From Rhodosporidiobolus odoratus (lineage: Eukaryota > Basidiomycota > Microbotryomycetes > Sporidiobolales > Sporidiobolaceae), in NCBI GenBank assembly GCA_034387635.1, contig JAOANU010000004.1, positions 186,001-250,000 of the forward strand: a stretch of 64,000 nt of DNA, written 5' to 3'. Below the pieces are notes generated by a model. That model made no database searches. It saw only the letters and a list, made by a program, of their open reading frames with translations, and had not been told where the DNA came from. A program made the position numbers and the translations under genes. The number at the start of each line of letters is the position of its first letter. Position 1 is the stretch's first letter. Below are positions 23,951-35,743 of this stretch, in pieces.

Positions 23951-26900
23951 ATGCCAGAAGTGCTAGGCGCACTCAAACATGCCTTAGTTCACTCTCGACC
24001 CACTGCTCCTTCTCGCCTAGTTGCAGGAGCCTTCGCGCATAATCATCCTCGTCCCGCCTTCACCGCCTATGCTGGTTCTTCAACCCCTACCGGCAATGTC
24101 CTGGAGCATGCGCTCAATGCCAGACCGTTTGCGACGAGTACGAGGGTCAGGGCTAGAATCGCCGCGGAGGAACAACACTTCGCAGAACCGTGGGGATGGC
24201 ACAGCAAGAGAGAGGTAGACCGCTTCATGGACGAGTACAGGCGGGACACAGACGGGCGGAGTTGGGCGAGCGAAGACCCGCACGCGAAACAGACGGCTGA
24301 GGGGAGAAAGCCGGCAAGGGAGGAGCAGGCGGCTGGGGAGGGAAATGGGCTCGGAGGAAGGTTGAGAAGGGCGATGTTTGGGTTCAAGGTACCGAATGGG
24401 GATAGGGGCGGTCCAGGTATGAAAGGGTACGGGTGGCAGAATGGGAAGAGTCCCTTTGCTGAAAACGAGGTGCGACTTCAGCCTACTCTGGGTTGTCTCC
24501 CTTCCGTCTGCTGACGTCTGCTCTTCCTTACGCTACTAGTTCCACGAGTCGGCTCCTCCCGCTTCGCCTCCTTCCTCTTCTCGTCACGGCTCTCACCGCA
24601 ACTATCGCTCCGAGACCGATGCCGACCATCTATTCCAGTACACCGACTGCGGACCATGGCAAGCCGCGCCCATGTCGTCTTCCAAGGCTTTCCGTGTACC
24701 TCAGAGACCTGCAGGAGAATGGGTCGGGAAGAAAGGCCCGGGGTCTTGTATACACGTTACGAGCGGAAACAGCCATTCGTACGGTTCCGGTGAGAAACAC
24801 CACACTACTCCCGACCACCATCCTAGCGCTCCTTTCAACTCGCATCCCCACTGCTCCCACACTCGCCAGTCCTGCTCGTCGTCATCAGCGAGTACGGAGA
24901 ATCCTTCCTCCCACGCCGACTTTTCCTCTTCCAACCATTCCTCCTCGCACTCCCCTCCGCCCGACGGGGACCCTCCCGAAAGAACTGCCTCGTGGTTCTG
25001 GTACCTCGTTGCCAACGAGCGTCGACGTCGAGATCCAGGTCGAAAACGACATGTCCAGCGAGTTATGCGGAACCTCGACGTCGTCTGCTCGAACCCGCAG
25101 GGACATGGACATGTTCATCGAGTTGGGCCTGGCACGGATGAAGGAGCCTGGGGTTGCTTCAAGGGCGGGCATCGGATCGGGAAGGGGAGGAGAGGGCGCA
25201 AGGCGAGGGAGGAGTTGCAGAAATTGGAGAGGAAGGTCGTTGCGGGTAGGATGGGTCGAGTCCTCCAATTCCGCGCGGCTGCGGCCAGGTCTGGAGCTGC
25301 TTCGGGCGCGTCAGGCCCAGGCGGCACAGGTGGTCGGTCTGGCCCGTTCAACTACGATGCATTCCGCGAATCGCTCTGGTTCTCTCGCATGCATCCGTTG
25401 AGGGATCAGCGCATCGCTGCCTCGAGGGGGACGTTCCAACCTCGTTACCGAGAGGTCAAGCCACAGGAATGGGTACGAGAGGTCGACAAGCGCAGGAGGC
25501 TCAAGTGTGGGGCAGCCTTCTTCGCGGATCGTTATGCGTGCTCGTTTGGGAAGATGCAGAAGCGGTCGCGCTTGATGGGTGGTGGACGTCGATGGTTTGG
25601 CGAGGAGTGCCCGAGGAGGAAGGCGAGGAGGGAAAGGGCGGAGGCCAAGGCGGCGAACAAGGGGCTGTCATACTTCGAGGGGAAGCAGACACCGAATGCG
25701 AACCTCGGGGCTATTAAGGAGGGTATGCACGGAGGAAAGGCAATCTACCTTGGGAAGGCGCCTGCTTCCCCCGAAGCGCCGAATGCCGGCGCAGTCAACC
25801 CTTGCTACCTTTACCGCAACGAACTCACCGCTCGCCTAGCTACCGCTTCCGCCGCCCGGCTGTCTACTCCTCGGCTCCTTTTCCTTGCACGCTCGCACGC
25901 CCTCCTTCCTTCACACTCTGCTGCCCGCGCCTTCTCCACATCCGCACCCCGCCGCGTTTCTCCTCTCGTCAACGCTGCCGCTTCTGCCTCGATCCCGGGC
26001 GGTACCGGACTCTGCCCCCTCGAGCTTGCCCTCCCCTTCCTCGTCCCTCTCACCGCCGTGCTCAAATCCTCCGCCGCCTTGAACGTTCTCACCATCCTTA
26101 CCCGCCTTTCCCTTACTCTCCTCCCTCTCTCCCTGCGCGGCAAACTCTTCAACACCCTCCAAAGGAAGTACGCCGCCGACCCTTCCTCTGTTACCAGTAC
26201 CGTCATCGGTCGCGCCTGCATCGACCGTTGCGGGCACAACCTCGCTTCCGCCCCTGGCCTCCTCAGCCGCGTCAACGCCGCCGCCGGATTACCCCTCCTC
26301 CTCCTCGCACCCGTGTTCATGCTCGCCATCGTCGCGATCGCGAGTCTTGAACGTACGCCGGTGACGGGTAGGTGGAGGGTCGTCATGCTTTCCCCGGCTG
26401 AAGAGGCCGAACTCGTCGGCGGGATCCTTTCTCCTGCTCCGTCGGTTCCGGTCCAGGAAGGTACGTCGAGGGACTGGGTCTCGATCCTCCGTCGCGTCCT
26501 CACCCTTCCTAACGAAGGCATCTCGGAAAGTACTGGTAGGAGGATTCTGCTCGGAGGCGAAGTGCTCGATCAGAGGGATTGGAGGGTGAGATGGGCCGAG
26601 GCGGTGCTGAGAGCGCTTGAGCAAGGTGGAGAGGGTGCGCTGGTCGCCTCTGCCGCCAGGACGGAAGGGGTCGACGGCGTTCTCAGTCCTCCGCCGACCG
26701 AGTTCCCCTTGAGACCGAGGGAGGAGCGCGAGGGAGAATGGACGGATGAGCTTATGCTCGCTAAGCATCTTGCTCAGGCTGCTGCCGCTGGTGCAGGTGC
26801 GGCAGAAGGAACGGCGGAGTACCCGCCGAAGCTCAGGGTTGAGTACGACCTCCTTGTCATTGACCGCCCTGACGCCAATGCCTTCAGCTTTGGTTTCGGT

Positions 26901-28027
26901 CCGGACGTCGTCCAGCCTGGAGGACGGGAAGGCGAGAAGGCAAGACGAGGAGTAATCGTGGTTTACACTGGGTTCATCGATGAGATCCTCTCTTCCTCCC
27001 CTTCTTCCGTCTCGCTTCCGCCAACTCCACCCCCTTCGCCACCTCAAAGTCCCCGCTCGCTCTTCTCTCACTCCTCATCCTCCTCCGACTCAAAATCAGT
27101 TCCATCGCCCAACTCGATCGAAGCCAACCTGGTCCCTCCCGTCCTTCCCACTCAGGCTCAAACCAAAGCCCTCGCGGTGCTCTTGAGCCATGAGCTGGCG
27201 CATCTTGTGTTGGATCATACATTGGAGAGTCATGCGAGTAGTGGATTGTTGGTGCCCCATCTGGCGAGGTTGGGAAGTGATGGTACGTCTTGATCTTTCT
27301 GTTCTGCCTTTGCTACTCTGTCCCTCTTCTTCCCTTTTCTCCCCTCCTCTTCTTCCCTCCATCTCAAAGCACATGTCACTCGCTACTCTGCCCCACCGTG
27401 CTTACTGCTTACGCCGTCACGCAGTTCTCCGCACCGTCCTCTATCCCATCACTTTCTCCCTGGGTCCCTTCCTCAACGACGCCCTCGGCCGCTCACTCAA
27501 CGAAGGCGCACTTGGCGGCTTTGGTGTCCTCGGGAAGGCAGTCAATAGCTGTGAAAGCCGCAAGCTCGAGGGTGAGGCGGATAGGGTGGCTTTGAGGTGC
27601 GTTGCGCTTACACAACGGGCGATGATGGGGGTCTTTCCCACCTTATACTGCAAACGCCTCTCTTCTTGAAGGTAGCAAAGTTCAAAGTGCGGTACTGATT
27701 GTTTGATGTTACCCATGCAGGCTGCTCGCTTCTTCCGGCATCGACCCGCATTTCGCCCTCACGTTCTGGGAAGACCGCCTCACCTCTTCCACCCTTTCCT
27801 CCTCTTCCCCATCTACGACACCTCCGCCAACCTTCCACTCCCACTCCCACGCACACATCCACCCGCACTCGCCCTCTTTCCCCGCTGAGAAGGGTAATGA
27901 ACAAGTCCTCGACGGGCTTCTTAGAAGTCACCCGGTTGACGAAGAGAGGGTCAAGGCTATCAGGGATGAGTTGAAAGGGTGGGAGAGGTGGTGGAGTCAG
28001 CGTACGCTGGCGGGGGTTGTCGCTTGA
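23951..28027 (+). CDS. OMA1-like mitochondrial metalloendopeptidase with very long N-terminal extension
   Basis: Peptidase M48 family, OMA1-like: a membrane-bound zinc protease in mitochondrial quality control. Exons 23951-24469, 24540-27282, 27425-27596 and 27721-28027 give 1246 aa. The zinc site HELAH is at about 1057-1061, with the third ligand in CESRKLEGEADRVA. A hydrophobic region LPLLLLAPVFMLAIVAIASLE and the string WRVVMLSP precede it. Yeast Oma1 is about 345 aa, so roughly 600 extra residues are present in front. Two stretches look like mitochondrial presequences: ARPFATSTRVRAR near residue 60 and ARAFSTSAPRRVSPL near residue 640. Either two genes have fused or a second start near 25725 yields a normal-sized enzyme. 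The reading frame of exon 2 is uninterrupted throughout. Confidence 0.72.
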
Positions 28028-28857
28028 GTCGGCGATGTTTCTTCCCTGATTTTCCTCTTGGCCCACTTTCTCTGCGTCCCCTGCTTTCTGCATTTCCATC
28101 TTCATCTTCTTCCTCTCATGACTTTGTCGATATCATCCTCCCACGATCGTTCCAGTTATCCATCTTGGGTATCACTGCCATCACTCGTCATTCGCTCTAT
28201 CCGCTTCAGTACCTTCGTGCCCTCCGTTTTGTTGAGTCTTTCGGTCAAGATTGCCGTTCGTCCACTTACCTCGATCGGTTGATCAGTACTAGTTAGGTAT
28301 GTTGTGCAGTACCTTTCTTCGTCTTTTCGTTACAGCTGTACATGGCAAGTTCGGTTCTTCTTCCACTTTGTACAACGGGACACCTCTTCCTTTTCTGGCC
28401 TATACTGCTCCCTGCAATGCCGCCCTTCTCGAGGCACACCTCGGCTTGCTTTGCGTCGCGGACGTCTGTTTTTGGACGGAATGTCCACTTTCACCTTATT
28501 TCAGTGGAGAAAGCGACGAAAAAAGGGTTGTCTCCCCTGTCACACCCCTCGACAACCCCATAGGACGCCAGGCGACAGTCTCGCGGACGTAACACAACTT
28601 TGAGTACCTACACATACCGCGTCGTATCCGCCGCAAGCTCGTCGCGGTGCGTTTCGCTCTCGTCTCCTTTTCATCTTATACTACTCATGCTGCCTCGTCA
28701 ACCGCACCAGCGACTATCGCAGCACTGCCACGTCTCCAGAGGTAGTCACTAGCTCGCCGCAGCCTCTTCTCCCTCTCCTCGAGCCGACATCGCCGTTACA
28801 CCCTTGTCTCGTCCTCTCGCCCTCCGTCCGGATCTCCTCACTAGCCTCATCTGATAC
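28028..28857. other. Intergenic region before the MYND gene
   Basis: 830 bp, CT-rich on the plus strand. Short frames exist but have no motif or consistent splice pattern. It presumably holds the 3' UTR of the OMA1-like gene and the promoter of the MYND gene. Confidence 0.4.
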
Positions 28858-29825
28858 ATGAAGGCCACCACCACAAATACGGCACGATCCTGCTGGGTGT
28901 GCGGGCTCGAAGCAGCGTTGCGGTGCCCAGATTGTAATGATTGGGACTTGGAGATCGCTTTTTGCAGTCGAGATCACCAGAAGTTGGTACGCCGCCATTA
29001 TTCCGCCTCCACCTTGCCGTGACCATTTCATTACCACGCTGACTGTAAATCTGTTCAGGTCTGGCCTGTACACAAAGCCGTCTGCGGAGACAACTGCATG
29101 CCCTTCCTCTTCCCACCTTTATCTTCGGCAGAAGTAGAAGAAGCCCAGAAGCATATACAAACGTCTTATGGCAATGGGCCGTACGCGCAAACCAACCTCA
29201 TGATGCGGCTTGGCAGTCTCTACCCTGGCATGCCGCTTGCCGAGATGTCGGTGCGTCTCGCTTATCTTCTCCGTCTGATGAGCGGCATTGCAGCCTGTCT
29301 AGCTGCCCACTGCTATTGACTCGGGTTCACCCTCGCCATGGATAGGAGCGCATCGAGGCAGTGGGTCCTTTCCGGCCCGAACCCGACATCTCGTTACCAT
29401 ACTACCAAGAGATGCTCGCCAACATCCGAGCCAGCGAAAGCCTCCGTACCGTCCTCCTCAACCCCATCCCCGCCGAACGACCTCCCTCCTACCTCCACTA
29501 CCCTCTCCAACTCTGCAGCCTAATCACCTCTACCTCCTTCTACGCCAAAGGTCCCGTTGCCGAACCCATTCCCCCTTGGCGTTCCATCCTCATGCATCGT
29601 ATCCTCGTCGCCACGGCGCTAGGCATGCTCTCCCTCGAAGCGCCGCATCAGTCCGAGTTGCTCGCGTATCACAAGTATGCGTTCGAGGAGGTCAAGCGAT
29701 ATATCAATAAGGCGGTCATGTTCAGGGCACCGGACGAGGCAAAGCATGCTCTCGACACGCTGGATCGGTATGCCTTGGGTCCCGACTCCAGACAGACCAT
29801 TCAGCCGACGTGCATAGTATCGTAG
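28858..29825 (+). CDS. MYND-type zinc finger protein
   Basis: Exons 28858-28986, 29059-29250 and 29346-29825 encode 266 aa. The N-terminus is a MYND-like finger: CWVCG, then CPDC, FCSRDHQKLVWPVHKAVC. The ligand that is usually the second Cys of CSxxCQ is His here (CSRDHQ), which could still bind zinc. The rest is mostly helical with no known domain; it contains a hydrophobic stretch ILVATALGMLSLEAP and ends CIVS, which has the form of a prenylation box (C-aliphatic-aliphatic-X), though the family is not known to be prenylated. MYND fingers bind proline-rich partners. The cellular role is unknown. Confidence 0.75.
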
Positions 29826-30546
29826 TCTTGCCCTGTGACATCAAGACGGGCTGCAAAGTCGTTGGAAGCAAGTATTCGCTTCGTAGTGTTTTGCGCGGGC
29901 CAGACAAGGATGACATCAAGCACAACCTCAACGAAGGTCAAGCCCCGCAGACGCCATTGCACAGAAAGCTGCTGAGTGTCCAACTACAATCGACAGCAAC
30001 TATATAGATTTGCGCAATTGCCACATGACTGCCGAGTTGAAGTCATACTTTGCGCAGGCGGAACTGCGCTGAGTAGTCTCCTTACCGCACACCTAGCAGT
30101 CTCCCTTGTCTTGTGTAGTCATATCGAGCGTAGCAGATTGCATCGAGTTGAGCGGGAGAAAGCGAAAGAGAAAGCGAGGTTTGTGCCGGTTTTTCAATCT
30201 CAGTGCCGAGTAGCCGCTCTGCGAGGTGATCAAGTCTGTCACTCACAGTCTCTGGCTATTCGAAGCTTGCCTGTCGCGGGTGACTGGTGATCCGATCACA
30301 GCGTTTTCTGCTTTTTTCTTTCCCAGGAGCCTCCCTTCCCCTCTCGATTGTGGGCGGTCTTATGATCTACGTGGCTCGGGGGGAAGCAAGAGCAGACCGA
30401 GTATACAAACTGCAGCTACCGAACGGCTTATTTGGGGATGACGGATGGAAAGAGGCATGCGAAAAAAAAAGTACGAGAAAGAGATTAGAGGATGCCAAGG
30501 GGAAGACAGCAATGTACCGCAGCTAGCTGACTGATGTGAAAGGCTC
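29826..30546. other. Convergent intergenic region
   Basis: About 720 bp between the MYND gene (+) and the PKA regulatory subunit gene (-), both ending here. No supported gene, RNA or repeat was seen. Confidence 0.4.
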
Positions 30547-32535
30547 TTAGAGCTCACCACCGGGTCCTTGACTGATTCCCCGCCTCGACTCCGGTCCCGC
30601 GCCAGTCCTGCCATTGTTGACGGCCGATCCCGGACCATAAGACCGCTCGGCCTTGCGGGCGAGGATGTCGATGATAGGACCAAGGAGACGAGTAAAGGCC
30701 TTTTCGCCGAGGGTGGCGACGCGAAGACGGCCTTCTCCGGGTTTGGCGCGGACGGTGGCGGCGCGAGGAGCCGAGTTGATGAGAGCGAGCTCTGTGTGAG
30801 AATGCGAGTGTCAGTATCGTCGTACAGCAAGTAGTAGTCATAAGGCCGCAGACAGTCGGAAGGCCAGGAAGCCAAGAGGGAGGAAAGCGAGCGCGGGGTT
30901 GAATCGGGTCAAGAGGGAACGGCAAGCGACAGGGAAGAACGACGCGCAGACTGGTAAGAGGGTGAGCGCACCTCCGAAGTAGTCTCCCTTGCCGAGAGTA
31001 CCAAGAACCTCATCGTCAACACCCTGCGAGTTGCGCTTCCTCTTGGTGACCTCCGCCTTTCCACTCTCGATAATGTAGAAGTTCTTGCCAACTTCCCCCT
31101 CAACGACGACCGCTTCGCCCTCCTCATACACCTTCTCCTCAAGCGCGTCGGCAATCTTGGCCCGCTCCTTCGCGTTCAACTCCTGCAAGATGCTAACTTC
31201 GCTGAGGAATGCCTCATACATCTTCCTCTTCCTCGACGTGTGCTCAACGAGGATGGAGCGGAAAGTGACACGGTCGAGAGCCCACATCGTAGCCCGGCTG
31301 GTGGCGACGACGGTAGCGGCGCGAGGGGCGTTGTACATGAGTGCGAGTTCGCCGAACGAACCGCCCGGGCCGTAAGTCGCGACCTTCTTCTCCTCGCCGG
31401 GGTGTGTGATAGACTGACCAGGACCGGCGTAGGTGTGCGTAGGCGGAGCGCGGACCCAAACCTCAAAAGTACCCTCCTCCACGACGTAGAAAAAGTCACC
31501 CACGGCGCCTTGGACGATGACTTCGGTACCGGCCTGCACGGTCACCTCCTTCATAGCATTGAGAACGTCGTTGTGCTGATCCTCGTCGAGGTTGCGGAAG
31601 AGCAGGTTGTTGGCAATGGCCTTCTCGATACGCCCACGTTGCGAAGTCGATTTCGGGATAACAGTCTTCGGGAGTGCAGCGTTGGCTGACGGATCGAGAG
31701 ATTCGGCGGAGACGGAAGTTCGACGACCGAGGTTGTAGGCTGCCGGAATGGACGAAGGAGCACCGCCGTTCGGGCCGCTGCTGCCCCCGGTGCCGCCAAA
31801 GTTGCCAAAAGGACCGCCAGGGGCCTTCCCAGGGTGGTAGTTCGGGTCGTCGCGAGGGTCTTCGACTTCCGAGTCAGAGTCGTCGTGGTTCGCTACAGCG
31901 CGGGGTGCGCCAGTAACGGGGGGAGGACCGCGAGCGAGGCGGTTCGTGGCGGAGGTAGGGCTGCCGCCGTCGGGAGGCGTGGTCGAGCCGCTCTTTCGGT
32001 TGGAGGAAGGTGCGGAGGAAAGAGGGCCGGCATCGACGCCACGGGCAGAAGAGGAAGGAGGCCCGCCTCGCTCCGGTTGCTGAGCAACGCGGGAGAAAGG
32101 CGATGCAGGCTCGTGGGGCTGGTACTCGGAGAAGGCGGAAGACTGGTCGTCGACCTTGGCGGTGCGGGAACCACCGGGAGCAGCCCCGAAAGCGTAGCCC
32201 GAGTTGAAGGGAAGGCCAGTCGGCTTCGCCTTGCCCGGCTGCTTCGAGCTGGAGGCGGCAGGAGAGGCGGAGCGAATACCCGGCGTTTCTCCCGTGAGAG
32301 ACTTGGCGGACAGAGGCGGGGTCTGATCCCGCATGCTCGAGTCGTCTCCGGGCACGCTACCTTGTCGGGCATGGCTGGCGGCGGAAGGGGAGGCGGCGCG
32401 AGAGGCAACACGCTCCTGCTCAAGTCGCTGCGAGAACCAATTGGCGCAGAACTGCAGAGGGTCGGACGGCTGGGCGCGGAGGACTTCGCGGTTCAGGTCG
32501 CTGAGAATGGCGGAGTAGCTTGAGGGAAGGGACAT
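30547..32535 (-). CDS. BCY1: cAMP-dependent protein kinase regulatory subunit (BCY1/PKAR)
   Basis: Binds and inhibits the PKA catalytic subunit until cAMP is present. Exons 32535-30972 and 30791-30547 give 602 aa. The N-terminal docking/dimerisation helix is at residues 1-45 (YSAILSDLNREVLRAQP). A long Ser/Pro/Gly-rich linker follows, then the inhibitory site RRTSV, a phosphorylatable pseudosubstrate. Two cyclic-nucleotide-binding domains come next, each with its phosphate-binding cassette: FGELALMYNAPRAATV in domain A and GGELALINSAPRAATV in domain B. The last exon starts inside the domain B cassette. The linker makes the protein longer than yeast Bcy1 (416 aa). The start was chosen at MSLPSS because the in-frame upstream ATG lacks family similarity. 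Confidence 0.94.
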
Positions 32536-33693
32536 GGTCCTGAGCAAGATGAGGGGGAAAGTGCTGCAGTTGAACGAAACGACTGGGATGAGATAAGAAA
32601 GATCTGGGGAGATACGTGGCGGTCGTACCGGCTAGAGTCGAGGACAGTTGAGCTAAACGTGAATGCGTCGACGCAAGTGGGGGAAAGTGAGCACATCGAG
32701 CGAACACGAGCAAGGACGGCAGAGGCAGGGCTCACCTTGTACAAGACGGTGTGTCGAGTCTCCTGAACGTTTGACTGACCAGCAGGCGAGGTGGATCGGG
32801 TGTAAGTGGTCTAGCGGACGAGGCGGGAGAACAATCAGTTGGAACCTGGTAGCGAGTGCCAAGGGCGAGCTGCTCACTCTTGAGTGGTGCCACGGCACTG
32901 CTGACTGTGTATGCGACGGCGACAGCGAGCAGCAAGCGATTAAAGGACGAAGCCAGATGAGCGAGGCTGGCGTAAAGCGGAACCACAGCGATGAGGAGGC
33001 TGGATTCTTTCCTTCTTGGGATGGTAAGGTTGCTGAATAGGCCTCGAGGGACAGTGAACCCTGCAACCCACCTCTGTCATGGCACGGCCTACAGTGAGCC
33101 GTGGAGAACGGAGGATCCAGCTTCCGGTGAAAAGAGAAAAACACGAAGAGACTAGTGACAAGCCGAATGGCACGGAGTAAGCATTGCAGAAAATCCTATG
33201 ACTGTATCACGAGCTGTCTGGTAGCCTATTCAGGACCCCATGTGGCAAGAAGAGGGAGCTGAACTGTGCTGTGAGCGGAGGTACAAAATCGAGAGCTCGC
33301 TCTCTTTTTTGGCTCTTTTTCTCCGTCCTCGACCCATCAATCATAATGCAAGTCTACTATCTCGCTATGCATCTGCTGTGAACCGCCTTGCCGACCATCG
33401 CCAACCCGCCAAACGGCCGACGAAGACGGGTCGAGACAGGCGGAGCAAACTTGGAGGGGATCTCGGGGGAGAGGCTGCAGGCGGCGTAGCGAGCTGAGCG
33501 GGCAACGAGGGTGGCCATGAAGGGCAGTGGTACGCGGTACTGGCGGCAGCACCAATAGCGCGGGCGGACCTCGACTCTACACATCCCTTAATCGACCTCG
33601 ACCTCACCTTGAGATCCGACACCCGCCCCCGCGCCATTCATCACCAGCTCCGCCGAGTCGCGCAGGCGCGGATCAGTTCACATCAGCTATGCC
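32536..33693. other. Divergent intergenic region, PKA-R / eS25
   Basis: 1.16 kb separating two divergent start regions. No coding frame with family similarity was found. It probably contains both promoters and 5' leader introns. CT-rich tracts occur upstream of the ribosomal gene. Confidence 0.4.
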
Positions 33694-34286
33694 ATGTTCA
33701 CCCTTTCGAGACCTAATCGCTGACTTGTATTCGTCCCTCACCCCTCGCCCTCGCACTTGCCTTCTTTCGACTTGACGTTCACCCCCATCCGTCGACTATC
33801 CCGCACATTCCCTCGACTCACACTTCGCTTACGCCCTGCGTATCAATCACTCGCCCCGTTCGCTTGCACCCTCTCTCCGTCGTCCTCACCCTCTTCGCCC
33901 CACTTCTACCGCTTCCACCCGCCGATTCCTATACCCCATGATCCTATCTACCCCGCTCTTTCAAATACAACAGGGCGAAAGCGGCCGCTGCGGGAGCACA
34001 ATCCACCTCCAAGGGCTCTGCCAAGAAGAAGAAGTGGAGCAAGGGAAAGGTCAAGGACAAGGCCAACAACGCCGTCGTCTGCGACAAGGCTACCTTTGAC
34101 CGCATCATGAAGGAGGTCCCCACCTTCAAAATGATCAGCCAGTCGGTCCTCATCGAGCGCATGAAGATCAACGGTTCCCTCGCCCGCGTCGCCATCAAGC
34201 ACCTCGAGACTGAGGGCCTCATCAAGCCCATCATCCACTCCCGTGCCCAGCTTGTCTACACCCGTACTTCGGCTGACGAGGCATAA
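33694..34286 (+). CDS. RPS25: 40S ribosomal protein eS25 (RPS25)
   Basis: Small-subunit ribosomal protein. The main exon 33974-34286 encodes KAAAAG, the Lys-rich KKKKWSKGKVKDKANNAVV, the winged-helix core (TFKMISQSVLIERMKINGS, HLETEGLIKPIIHS) and the ending SADEA. Total length would be 104 aa, close to the 108 aa of the yeast protein. No in-frame ATG precedes this exon. The only phase-compatible nearby start is a split codon: AT at 33694-33695, a 278 nt intron starting GTTCAC, and G at 33974, giving MAKAAAAG. The donor is weak, so the exact start is uncertain, while the gene itself is not. A truncated copy lies at 37705-37800. Confidence 0.82.
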
Positions 34287-35743
34287 ACACTGTGCGCTCC
34301 ATCCCGTTTTCCACCTCGCCGTCGGGGGACTATGAGCTCACCAAGGGTTTTTTTTTTTGGTTTTACAGCCACTTCGTCCTTTCGTAGTTCCCGGTGCACT
34401 CCAAGCTGTTGTCGAGGCCTATCGCAGAGGACAGTGATAATTGTCCTGTGTCAGAGCTATATCGAAAACACGCTACCCATCCGAGAGATTACCATCACAG
34501 TGCCAGCCTCAGGAAAAGGGATGCAGGTCCCTGGCATACCATAGCCAGATGAAGCAAGTCGCAGGCATCAAAGACGCTCAGTGCAACAGGAGTGTCAACG
34601 AGGTGGGCTGCTACCTTGATTGTGAGATCACGAAAAACAGGACCTTGTCCGGAGACTGCTCTTGTAGGCATCAAAGTGCGTAAGACACTTCGCTGAGGAC
34701 CCGCGGGTGGCCGTTATGAAGTCTTCTTCGAGCCCCGAGCGGGACTGCAGTACAGCTGTGCCCGCAAAGAGCTAGTCGGAAGAAGAAAAGAATGCTCGCG
34801 ATTCATAGTTGTTCATAGGCTCACCGGCTTTGCGTTGTTGCCCGGGACAGTCTTCGCCAATGCAGCATCGTCAATCACACCACTCGCGACGATGGGACGA
34901 GACATCGAAACGTGGACTTGCCGAACCGCGCTGAGTAGATGTTCCATACCGGCGGCTGACTCGACCTTCCCAAACAACCTGAGTTGTGGAACGCTGGGTA
35001 GGTTGCCTACAGGACAGGTGCTGCTTTGCCCAGTGGTACCAAGAGGGGGAGAGGCTCGGAGCGGAAGAGAAGCGGGAGGTTGTGGGTCGCGAGCAAGGAT
35101 GGGACCGTAGGCGCAGGTAGTGCTGATCTGGTGCCCTCGGAGCAAAGTCGGTAGCACCTGGCGACTCCGTAAGACGTGATTATCCCAGTGTGGAACATGC
35201 TATTGCTGGCAGTAGCCTACTTCCCCTCCGGCCGCCTCTCCAGAGCTTCCACGCTCTCTTACCGTTTTAGATGTCTACCTTCGCATCCGCCCACCCCGCA
35301 GAGCATCCCGCTGCGTAGCCCATGACGACCACTCAATCCCAGAGCAGCCGCTGCGCGACTGTGCCATCAAGGCCCACCAGGGTGCGTTCTGAGTATGTTC
35401 TCCTGCGCCCCACAACTCACATTGCGCTTTCCACAGGTCCTGCGGTGGCGGACGAGCGATCGCCGGCTGAGCACCTTGAGCACAGATCCCTCAACGGCGG
35501 TGTCACCCGCTCTGTCGCCTACATGCTGAGGGAGGTGAAGGGACGAGAAACGTCGTGCAGTCGGATGCGGCGACGAGGGCATGAAGGTGGAACCAGGCGG
35601 AGGTAGCGTGTACGGCCTCGACGATTTCCTGTCAATAGCTTGTCAGCCGCAATGGACACTTGCCCAGCTGTTCTGCGAGTGTGGTGGCGGTAGGAGAGGC
35701 GCTTTGTCTGCCCGCTCTTCGATTCCTCAAGTCGATCAATATC
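34287..35743. other. Long intergenic region between eS25 and NAA50-like genes
   Basis: 1.46 kb. A poly-T tract just after 34345 marks the likely eS25 3' end. A 94-codon frame at 35322-35606 (+) and a 114-codon frame at 34813-35157 (-) are the best open stretches. Neither has a recognisable family or a convincing splice model, so neither is called as a gene. Confidence 0.35.

Noticed and set aside
34813..35157. Minus-strand frame of 114 codons ending near a GTGAGC donor-like site
   Set aside because: Its latter part looks protein-like, but there is no known family, no convincing next exon and no matching start context.
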